A stretch of DNA of 60,060 bases from assembly GCA_025454405.1 (NCBI GenBank), contig JALOON010000025.1, positions 1 to 60,060 on the forward strand, given 5' to 3'. The stretch's first letter is position 1. Each line of letters starts with the position of its first letter. The stretch is from Oscillatoriaceae cyanobacterium Prado104. GTDB taxonomy: Bacteria; Cyanobacteriota; Cyanobacteriia; Cyanobacteriales; Microcoleaceae. The translations under genes and the position numbers were made by a program. Under the pieces are notes generated by a model, which was not told the DNA's origin, did no database searches, and was given only the letters and a program-made list of their open reading frames with translations. Positions 43,666-50,831 of the stretch are shown here, in pieces.

Positions 43666-43831
43666 AATGCTTGAGTTTCCTTGTTACTTAAGACAGCGAG
43701 CGTGAATTCTGAATGTCAGTGACATCTGGGGAATTCGCAAGGTTGGGAGATGCGAAATTAGGGGTGAATACAGTTGCATTCCCCATCGACTCAAAACTTT
43801 TACACTATAGCGCAATTTTCCCAACCAAAGC

Positions 43832-44614
43832 TCAGCCGCTAAATCGGTAACTCAATACCTCGATCGCCAAACCACTTTGCGGTAAATTGGCTGGTGAAAT
43901 CGAAATCGTATCGTTGTTCAACCTGCGCACCGGCGTACCTTCCATCACAGCCAAAAATTCATCTAAAGGCACCAAATCGCACGCTGCCGGATCGGCGGCT
44001 TGGGTTCTAAAATGAGTGGGAATCACCATTTTCGGCTTGAGAAGTTGCAAAGTTTGTTTTGCTTCAGCAGGGGTGTAAGCTTTCGGCCCGCCACCCACGG
44101 GCAGCAGCACTAAATCCGGCCTCCCGATCAAAATTTGTTCCTCGATCCCGATCGGGCCGGCAACTCCTCCCAAATGCAAAATTTTCACCCCAGCTTGCTG
44201 CCACAGCCAAGCAACATTCATCCCGAAACGCCGCCCTCCCTGCCGATCTTTCTGCGTTCTAATTCCTTGAATCCGCAGCCCGTTGAACTGATAGGAACCC
44301 GGTTCGTACAACAGACCTGGATTGCCGGAAAATCCATCGATCGCGCCTTCATCGAGCAATCTGCTGCCAATCAGAATCAAATCGGCTTGTACCTTGGGTG
44401 CTCGATAGCCAGCCGTACAGCCGATGGGGCGAAAAGGATTCACCAAAACCCTCGCACCGCCTCCGGCGAACAAAAAGCAGGTGTGTCCCAACCACTGAAC
44501 GGATAAAGTACCGGCAGTTTGGGCTTGATAGCTGTCCCATCCTGATGCCAAACCGGTGCCTAAAGCCGCCAGCAAACTCGTCTTTCCGTAACGCAATAAT
44601 TGTCGCCGTTTCAT
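43832..44614 (-). CDS. Metallo-beta-lactamase-fold protein with degenerate metal site
   Basis: 260 residues. The N-terminus MKRRQLLRYGKTSL resembles a twin-arginine/signal sequence. The fold is of the UPF0173/ULAG-like MBL type (VQWLGHTCFLF, LLPVGGG, VIPTHFRT). The usual THxHxDH motif is missing: the equivalent segment reads LILIGSRLLDEG. The His of PTHF remains. It may be a structural or non-catalytic protein, or a zinc-independent variant. Single gene. Confidence 0.75.
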   Translation of the reverse strand: MKRRQLLRYGKTSLLAALGTGLASGWDSYQAQTAGTLSVQWLGHTCFLFAGGGARVLVNPFRPIGCTAGYRAPKVQADLILIGSRLLDEGAIDGFSGNPGLLYEPGSYQFNGLRIQGIRTQKDRQGGRRFGMNVAWLWQQAGVKILHLGGVAGPIGIEEQILIGRPDLVLLPVGGGPKAYTPAEAKQTLQLLKPKMVIPTHFRTQAADPAACDLVPLDEFLAVMEGTPVRRLNNDTISISPANLPQSGLAIEVLSYRFSG

Positions 44615-44675
44615 TTTTTAAGTTGCAGTTATCGGGTGTCTTATCATATTCGATCGATCGGCACTCAATATCTAA

Positions 44676-44735
44676 GCCGGGACGGGTTTATTGGATCTTT
44701 GATTTCCATTATAAATATTGGTGAACCCGCCCCTA
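44676..44735. repeat. GGGACGGGTTTA...AACCCGCCCC element
   Basis: The same family as the three copies at 11893-12236; about 60 bp with imperfect inverted arms, upstream of the MBL gene and downstream of the methyltransferase gene. Confidence 0.7.
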
Positions 44736-44771
44736 CAGGAATTACGGTCGATCGATCCTAGAGGATATCAG

Positions 44772-45986
44772 TTACTCAGACTTTATACCATAAATTTTTG
44801 TACTTATTGCGCGAGCCAATTTTAAAGCCAGCAGAGGCGGTACTGCATTGCCAACTTGGGTAAACTGGCGGGCGCTGGAACCGCAAAATATAAAACTGTC
44901 GGGAAATGTTTGCAATCTTGCCGATTCTCTGACGGATAAAGTGCGGGGAATTAGAGGATGCAAGTGCGATCGACCGCCGCCCTTGCTGCCTCCGGCAATT
45001 ACGGTTTTTGCTGGCAAATTGGGATCTAATCTGTCAACTCGTCCGAGTCGATCGCGTTCGCCGTATTTGAGTTCGATATATCTAATTACCGATTCGGCTT
45101 TGTGCTGGCGCGTGACGTGATTCTCAACATTAATTAAGGGTTTTTCTAAGGCTTTGTAACACGGTACTTTAAAAGGTTCCGGTTGCGGGAAAGTAAAGTT
45201 GGCTGGAGTTCGCCAGCCGCAGAGAAACAAGCGCGATCGATTTTGCGGAACTCCAAAATCCGCAGCATTTAATACTGTCGGTGTGGCAACTTCGTAACCG
45301 CTGTTTTGTAAAATTTCTGTTGCCGCTGCTATCTGTTCTCCGCCATCAATACTCAGCAATCCCGCGACATTTTCGATTAAAAAAGCTCGCGGTTTAAATT
45401 GGCAAATATACCAAATAAACTCGAACAGCAAATTTCCATGTTCAGCGTGTAAAAATCCCGTGCGTTTGAAATTTTCGTCACCTTTGGTAAATCTTTGGTT
45501 GGCTGCAATGCTGAAAGACTGGCAGGGCGGACCGCCGAAAAACACGCCTTCAAAGGGATAATTAATGCCGATTTTGGATTCTAAAAGAGTTACAATTTTA
45601 TCTCGATCGCGCGCATTCCCGCTGCAATCCGGCGGTCCCAAAATTACTGAATTAGGAAAATTTTTTCTGAGGGTTTGGCAGAACATCGGATTGATTTCTA
45701 CGGATGCGAGATGTTGAAAACCCGCATACTCAAATCCTAAATCCAAACCGCCAGCACCGGAAAAGAAACTAACGGCGGGAATTCCACAGCTTTTAAACTG
45801 ATAGCTATCTAGCGTTTGGTAAATGGCGGGATGAGGCGCGATCGGACGATTGTAGCGGTAAATTAGAGAGTCGCGATCGAATCCTCGGGCTGCTAATTCA
45901 CTTTGCAAGTTTAGATCGAGGGCAATACATTTTTCTAAAATTGTAAGTTGTTCTAAAAAATCTATTTTATGATGAATTTTAATCAT
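44772..45986 (-). CDS. DNA (cytosine-5-)-methyltransferase
   Basis: 404 residues. Motif I is FFSGAGGLDLGFE, motif IV GGPPCQSFS with catalytic C155, motif VI ENVAGLL, motif VIII QNRSRLF, and motif X GNAVPPLLA. The enzyme transfers methyl from SAM to C5 of cytosine. No restriction partner is adjacent, so it is likely solitary. Cyanobacteria rich in HIP1 usually carry a solitary methyltransferase for CGATCG; this may be it, but the site cannot be read here. Confidence 0.93.
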   Translation of the reverse strand: MIKIHHKIDFLEQLTILEKCIALDLNLQSELAARGFDRDSLIYRYNRPIAPHPAIYQTLDSYQFKSCGIPAVSFFSGAGGLDLGFEYAGFQHLASVEINPMFCQTLRKNFPNSVILGPPDCSGNARDRDKIVTLLESKIGINYPFEGVFFGGPPCQSFSIAANQRFTKGDENFKRTGFLHAEHGNLLFEFIWYICQFKPRAFLIENVAGLLSIDGGEQIAAATEILQNSGYEVATPTVLNAADFGVPQNRSRLFLCGWRTPANFTFPQPEPFKVPCYKALEKPLINVENHVTRQHKAESVIRYIELKYGERDRLGRVDRLDPNLPAKTVIAGGSKGGGRSHLHPLIPRTLSVRESARLQTFPDSFIFCGSSARQFTQVGNAVPPLLALKLARAISTKIYGIKSE

Positions 45987-46012
45987 CGCGTGTTTTCAAA
46001 TTAATAATCTGC

Positions 46013-46082
46013 GTAGGTTGGGTTGAGCGAAGCGAAACCCAACGTTAAGCTGTTGGGTTTTACTTCGTTCAACCCAACCTAC
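46013..46082. repeat. GTAGGTTGGGTT-type inverted repeat
   Basis: The arms GTAGGTTGGGTTGAGCGAAG and CTTCGTTCAACCCAACCTAC flank an interior with a second inverted pair. A common dispersed repeat of filamentous cyanobacteria. It ends beside the trpG stop codon. Confidence 0.75.
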
Positions 46083-46083
46083 A

Positions 46084-46671
46084 TTAAAGCCGATCGAGGA
46101 AATTGCGCAGTAATTGTTTGCCTGAAGTTGTCAGCACGCTTTCTGGGTGAAACTGCACGCCTTCAATGTGCGGGTATTCCCGATGCCGCACGCCCATAAT
46201 CGTGCCATCTTCCACCCAAGCTGTAATTTCTAAAACATCGGGACAGCTTTGCTTTTCAATTACCAAACTGTGATATCGAGTTGCAGTTAGCGGCGATTCC
46301 ATTCCCTGAAAAACTCCTATTCCTGCGTGTTCAACTTGAGAAGTTTTGCCGTGCATCAATACAGGTGCCGCAACAATTTTGCCTCCGAATACTTGCCCGA
46401 TACTTTGATGCCCCAAACAAACGCCTAAAATTGGCAGAGTCGGCCCCAATTCTTTAATTAATTCTAGAGAAATTCCCGCATCTTCCGGCCGCCCCGGTCC
46501 CGGAGAAATCACTACTGCTGCCGGCTGCAATGCCTTAATTTCTGATAAAGTAATTCGATCGTTGCGATAAACTTGCACTTCTTTGGCTACTGGCAACTCA
46601 GCACCGAGTTCTCCTAAATACTGCACCAAATTGTAGGTAAAACTGTCGTAGTTATCGATTACTATAATCAC
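46084..46671 (-). CDS. trpG: Glutamine amidotransferase of anthranilate/aminodeoxychorismate synthase
   Basis: 195 residues with the class-I amidotransferase triad C85 (GVCLGHQ), H175 and E177 (QFHPES). It supplies ammonia to TrpE (tryptophan) or PabB (folate); in cyanobacteria one subunit may serve both. It is last of the row DUF3285-ybeY-dgkA-trpG, with no trpE in the window. The intergenic gaps within the row are 180 to 285 bases, so strict co-transcription is uncertain. Confidence 0.93.
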   Translation of the reverse strand: MIIVIDNYDSFTYNLVQYLGELGAELPVAKEVQVYRNDRITLSEIKALQPAAVVISPGPGRPEDAGISLELIKELGPTLPILGVCLGHQSIGQVFGGKIVAAPVLMHGKTSQVEHAGIGVFQGMESPLTATRYHSLVIEKQSCPDVLEITAWVEDGTIMGVRHREYPHIEGVQFHPESVLTTSGKQLLRNFLDRL

Positions 46672-46851
46672 GGTAAATTGGTTTCTATGTATGGTTTGAG
46701 ATTTTAGATTTTAGATTGACTTTTTGCGGGACTGCAAAGTTTTGAAGATTTTTCTATAGATGCTGGGATGAAAAATTGCTGCAATTGTTAGAATGAGTCA
46801 AAATCTCAAATATGCCATCTAAAACCTAAAATTTGTTTGCCGATCGAGCGA

Positions 46852-47361
46852 TTAATTGACGATCGCCCGTTCGATTAGCGCCCACAAAGGAGGAAACAAA
46901 AGTGCAACAGCAACGATCGCGGCTGCCATTGCCGATACCAAAACTGCTCCGGCAGCGCAGTCTTTAGCAATTCTTGCCAGTTCGTGATAAGATTGCCCGA
47001 CGGTCAAGTCTACCACAGATTCGATCGCTGTGTTCAGCAGTTCCATTGCCATGACCATGCCGATGGTAACGCCGATAACAGATATTTCCACCGGCTGCAA
47101 GTGCAAAAACAGGCCCAGTCCGATCGTCAGAATCCCGATCGCAGTGTGAATGCGAAAATTTCGCTGAGTCGCAAAGGCGTAAGTCAGACCAGTCCAAGCA
47201 TATTTAAAACTAATTGCTAAGTTAGAAGCTATTTTCCAAGACAGGTTGCGGTTATATTTCAATGCTTTTTTAGGATCGTTTGCTGTCTGGTTGGGAACGT
47301 CTTCTAGCACGGGCAGAACCTGCGAGCGATTTGAGGAAACTGAGGGTTGATGTAGTGTCAT
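46852..47361 (-). CDS. dgkA: Diacylglycerol kinase, prokaryotic type
   Basis: 169 residues with a cytosolic N-terminal tail and three membrane helices. Family signatures are RIHTAIGILTIGLGL, the active-site-like MAMELLNTAIESVVD and AKDCAAGAVL. It phosphorylates diacylglycerol or undecaprenol at the membrane. I chose ATG 47361; a TTG at 47400 would add 13 residues of poor similarity. It lies between ybeY and trpG on the same strand. Confidence 0.9.
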   Translation of the reverse strand: MTLHQPSVSSNRSQVLPVLEDVPNQTANDPKKALKYNRNLSWKIASNLAISFKYAWTGLTYAFATQRNFRIHTAIGILTIGLGLFLHLQPVEISVIGVTIGMVMAMELLNTAIESVVDLTVGQSYHELARIAKDCAAGAVLVSAMAAAIVAVALLFPPLWALIERAIVN

Positions 47362-47645
47362 AAACAACCAACTTTTAGAGATAGTGGTGAATGAAATCAA
47401 ATCCGGTTCAATTTCGATCGCGTCAAATCCGGCTTAAAGAAGGCGGTAGCGATCGGGAAGCAGCACTGTTGCCGCCCTGCATCGATCGGGTGCGATTAAC
47501 CGGATTCGATATGAAATCGATAATTTTACGGTTGACTTCATGAAGTCTAGCTAACTTTCTTAAGTTGTTACTAAAGTTTGACTGTAATTTCAGACTGTAA
47601 TTTCAGAAAGTTATGTTGGGCTTGACAGAATCTGTCAACTCAACA

Positions 47646-48209
47646 TTAACCCAACTCCAACTCAAATCTCGATCGCTCTGTCTCGACCGAGAGACCAATT
47701 GCTTGCAATAATGTTCCTTGCCGGTCGAGCATTTGCATCAGACTTGCTTCATCTGGGTGATCCCATCCCAAAAGGTGCAGGAAACCGTGGGCTGCCAGCC
47801 AAGCTAGTTCGGTCTTCAGGGAATGTCCTTGTTCCTCGGCTTGGCGGCGAGCTGTATCGATCGAAATTACGATATCACCCAAGTATAGGGGCAAGGATGA
47901 CAGCATTTCCTCTGGCTGGGGGCAGTCGGCTTCTAAAGCTGCGAAAGCTAGGACATCCGTCGGTCGATCCTGCTGTCGGTATTGGGCGTTGAGGGATTGC
48001 ATCTCGCGATCGGCGGTTAAACGGAGACTGACTTCATAGCCCGGCGCAGCAGGCAAATCTGCCGCCTGGTTTTCCAGCCACACCCCAAACCAATTTTCCC
48101 AGGTTTCGGAGGAAATTTCGGCGCTGGGCGGACTCTGAGGGAACTCTAGAGGGTCGGCTGGCGGTGAGGCCGTCCAGTAACAGTCTGCTACGTTCACCTC
48201 GATTAGCAT
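47646..48209 (-). CDS. ybeY: Endoribonuclease YbeY (rRNA maturation)
   Basis: 187 residues. The zinc-binding signature HGFLHLLGWDHPDE is near the C-terminus; LGDIVIS and RPTDVLAFA (T/S-DVLSF type) are also present. It is involved in 16S rRNA 3' end maturation and ribosome quality control. ATG 48209 has AGGA ten bases upstream; ATG 48218 would add three residues with a site too close. Next to DUF3285 and dgkA, a frequent cyanobacterial arrangement. Confidence 0.94.
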   Translation of the reverse strand: MLIEVNVADCYWTASPPADPLEFPQSPPSAEISSETWENWFGVWLENQAADLPAAPGYEVSLRLTADREMQSLNAQYRQQDRPTDVLAFAALEADCPQPEEMLSSLPLYLGDIVISIDTARRQAEEQGHSLKTELAWLAAHGFLHLLGWDHPDEASLMQMLDRQGTLLQAIGLSVETERSRFELELG

Positions 48210-48462
48210 TTTTAGCATTTCCTGTCAAGCGAAATATTCTATAATTTTTGATTTTTTGCGATCGAGAGTCCAGAATGAAGGCTGTTGCTGGAAAGATACT
48301 GCAATCTGTTCGAGATTGCAACGGGCAGTCAGAACGATCGGCTTAAGTTTCTATTAAGAAACATGAAAATAGAGCTCGAAATTAGCAGCCGATCGATTAT
48401 CGCAAAAATGGGTTTGAAACCTCAGTCTTAGGAATTCTCGCCCTTGTAGGGTGGGGAGGATG

Positions 48463-48684
48463 TCAAGAATTGAAATACCGATCGAGAAAAGCCAAACCGA
48501 CGAGTACGCCTAAAAGTCCGATCGCTGTCAAAGCAAAATGAAATAGGGAAGTCGCCCGCTTGCGCACCATATTCCGCATTGCCAGCTTGACATAACTCGG
48601 TGGAGGGGCATTGTTAGGCTGCGGTGTCGGAGTTTCGGCTGCAGGATCGGAGGGAGTGGGAGTTGTTGGGCTAGGTTGACTCAT
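48463..48684 (-). CDS. DUF3285 family protein
   Basis: 73 residues. A Pro/Thr-rich N-terminal half is followed by SYVKLAMRNMVRKRATSLFH and one membrane helix (FALTAIGLLGVLVGLAFL), as in DUF3285, a small family found mainly in cyanobacteria. I chose ATG 48684 over the longer start 48747 because the extra residues do not fit. It precedes ybeY on the same strand. The role is unknown. Confidence 0.82.
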   Translation of the reverse strand: MSQPSPTTPTPSDPAAETPTPQPNNAPPPSYVKLAMRNMVRKRATSLFHFALTAIGLLGVLVGLAFLDRYFNS

Positions 48685-48934
48685 AATGCTGAACTTTAGG
48701 AGGTTTATCGGTCGGCTACCGAAACCGACTCGCCACGATGTTAACAAAATTTGTAACGTTTTGTATAGGTTTTTTTAGCTTAATTGCGATCGACCTTCAC
48801 CAATACCTGCAATAAAGCAGGTACTAGAGTCCGCAAAACTTGTCCCAGCTTGGATAGGGCGATCGGATTTTATGTAAGTTTTGTTATAGTGAATTCGATC
48901 GAAAAGGGTCGATCGAAATTGCCAGGAGAGCAAA

Positions 48935-49693
48935 ATGTTAAAAAAGCTTTCAAGTAAAAGACATTGGCACGGGATTGTCAAGCAATATGTTTTGCGATGT
49001 ATGCTTTTCAGTCTGTCTTTAATTTTACTTCTTGAAGTCGGCAGATTGCCGGAGGCTGTCGGGCAGCCAACACCGACAGCAAATTACCAAACTTTTACCG
49101 ATTGGTGCGCGAATAAAGCCAACTTGAATTATCAAGCCAGACTGACAGTCGATCTGTTGTTAGAGCAAGCAGGAAGCAAGGATTGCAAACAGGCCGATCG
49201 AAAGCTTTCCAGTCTTACTGAACTCAAAATAAACGACAAACCCATATCAAATTTGCATCCTCTAAAATCTCTGGTTAACCTAACTTCTCTAAACATCTGG
49301 CGCAGTCAAATATCAGACTTGACTCCTCTCGAATCTCTAACTCAACTAACTTACCTCGACCTCTTCAGCAATAAAATATCCAATTTAACTCCTTTAAAAT
49401 CTCTAACTAACCTAACTTATCTCTGTCTCAACTTCAACCAAATATCAGATGTGACTCCCCTAAAATTCCTGACTAAACTAACCTATCTAGACCTCAGTTT
49501 TAATTACATATCAGACGTGACTCCCATCAAATCTCTGATAAATCTAACTTCCTTGCACTTGATAGCCAATCAAATATCAGATTTGACACCCCTAAAATCT
49601 CTAATTAAGCTAACCGATATTTATCTCACAGGCAATCGTTCGATTGCCCGCAAAATTTGTCCCGTCCTGCCAGAATCTATCTGTAAATTTTGA
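48935..49693 (+). CDS. Secreted leucine-rich-repeat protein (internalin-like)
   Basis: 252 residues. A hydrophobic signal segment (about 20-36) is followed by a small cysteine-containing region (WCANKAN, SKDCKQ) and six 22-residue LRR units of the form ISDLTPLKSLTNLTYLxLxxN (about 102-233), then a C-terminal cap with two cysteines (ICPVLPESICKF). It is probably exported and binds proteins. AGGAG precedes ATG 48935. Single gene, divergent from DUF3285. Confidence 0.85.
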   Translation: MLKKLSSKRHWHGIVKQYVLRCMLFSLSLILLLEVGRLPEAVGQPTPTANYQTFTDWCANKANLNYQARLTVDLLLEQAGSKDCKQADRKLSSLTELKINDKPISNLHPLKSLVNLTSLNIWRSQISDLTPLESLTQLTYLDLFSNKISNLTPLKSLTNLTYLCLNFNQISDVTPLKFLTKLTYLDLSFNYISDVTPIKSLINLTSLHLIANQISDLTPLKSLIKLTDIYLTGNRSIARKICPVLPESICKF

Positions 49694-49745
49694 CAGACTG
49701 CGATCGCACATAATATCGCAAACTTTATCAAATCCCCAATCTTTT

Positions 49746-49973
49746 TCAAGCATCCGCGATCGATAACCGTTTGGTCGATAGACTTCGCTGCGCTAGAAAT
49801 TCCATAAATTCCTCATTTTGAAGCAAAGCCTGAACTTCAGTGGCAAAATCACCGACAGCAGACAAAACAAACTCTGTGCGATCGGGCTTTTTCAGAATTA
49901 GGGTTTCTTTTTCTGCTAATTCGATTAGCTCAACTACTGTTAGCTTCGATCGAGCCAGTTCAATAGTTTTCAT
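49746..49973 (-). CDS. Phd/YefM-like antitoxin, third gene of a small operon
   Basis: 75 residues. An N-terminal beta-helix segment (MKTIELARSKLTVVELIELA) and an acidic C-terminal tail with FMEFLAQRS resemble Phd/YefM-type antitoxins, though the similarity is weak. It lies 12 bases after the gene at 49986-50303 on the same strand. No typical toxin of the RelE or Doc type is next to it, so its partner could be one of the two genes upstream. Confidence 0.55.
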   Translation of the reverse strand: MKTIELARSKLTVVELIELAEKETLILKKPDRTEFVLSAVGDFATEVQALLQNEEFMEFLAQRSLSTKRLSIADA

Positions 49974-49985
49974 AAATAGACCTCT

Positions 49986-50303
49986 CTACTTCGACAACTC
50001 GGATTTTAAGGAAGTCGATAAAAAAACTAAAACATCCAAATACCACCACCAACGTTCAGGAGAAATAGCTCGCTCTTTTCTGATTTCATTTAAGTTAACA
50101 AACTGCGACAACTCACGATAAAAATCATTGACTTTTTCAACTAGCTGTCGGTCAGCAGCAGCGAGCAAACTTTTTTCTGTTTCGCTCATATTGCATTCAA
50201 GTTCTGCGAGGCGATCGCGAATTTGCAGCATTTCTAAATGTTCTGCACCGCTAACATCGGGAAATTCAATGCTAACACAATAGTTGTTCAATAGATGATT
50301 CAT
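49986..50303 (-). CDS. Hypothetical protein, second gene of a small operon
   Basis: 105 residues, helical and charged, with a Trp cluster (PERWWWYLDVLVF) and a Leu-rich end. It starts at 50303 inside the stop codon region of the first gene (four-base overlap) and is therefore translationally coupled. I recognise no family. Residues 22-70 look like an alpha-helical bundle. Confidence 0.65.
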   Translation of the reverse strand: MNHLLNNYCVSIEFPDVSGAEHLEMLQIRDRLAELECNMSETEKSLLAAADRQLVEKVNDFYRELSQFVNLNEIRKERAISPERWWWYLDVLVFLSTSLKSELSK

Positions 50304-50683
50304 ATTTGTAACTCCTTAACTGAACCTAGATATACAAAAGCCGAATTAGCTAGATAGATTTCGGGTCGATCGGGAGGAAAGGCAGTTTCTAAAACTCCCT
50401 CTAAGCTTATCATTACTAACCAAAGCTTATTGTCCATGTTAGCTACCAATGTAGGATAAATAGTTTCTCCATAAACATAGACATAAACTTTTGCTTCAGG
50501 GCTGTTAACTATAGCAGTAATAATTGCATTATATTGTTCCAGGCTAGAATCATCTGGTAAATGACCTAAGCGAATTCTTTTGAAAAGGTGAGAAGTTGCT
50601 TTTCCCGGTTTCCAAAGAATTTTCGTTCTAACTTGCGCGATCGCTTGAAGGATAGCTACTAGCTTAACTTCATCAATCATCAA
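50300..50683 (-). CDS. Hypothetical protein, first gene of a small operon
   Basis: 127 residues of mixed alpha/beta character. The centre (IITAIVNSPEAKVYVYVYG, then LWLVMISLEGVLETAFPP) is beta-rich, like a small nuclease or ligand-binding fold, but no catalytic signature is evident. The conserved-looking YGETIYPT and the ending YLGSVKEL suggest a family. It is first of three genes with an overlap to the second. A toxin role is possible, given the antitoxin-like third gene. Confidence 0.65.
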   Translation of the reverse strand: MMIDEVKLVAILQAIAQVRTKILWKPGKATSHLFKRIRLGHLPDDSSLEQYNAIITAIVNSPEAKVYVYVYGETIYPTLVANMDNKLWLVMISLEGVLETAFPPDRPEIYLANSAFVYLGSVKELQI

Positions 50684-50756
50684 ATTTACCTTACTTTTCG
50701 CAAAGCCTCACGGATTTAAAATTCGCCAATACCATCACTTGCTTGTCTGCAAGTTA

Positions 50757-50823
50757 GCTAGTAGTAAGAAATTTAGTCCTTCTTCCCTTAACTAGGGAAA
50801 GGACTGAAGTCCTTACTACGAAC
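50757..50823. repeat. Palindromic repeat, family A (diverged copy)
   Basis: The arms GTAGTAAGAAATTTAGTCCT and AGGACTGAAGTCCTTACTAC pair with several mismatches. It lies after the GH116 gene and before the three-gene operon, both on the minus strand. Confidence 0.7.
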
Positions 50824-50831
50824 TTAATTTC

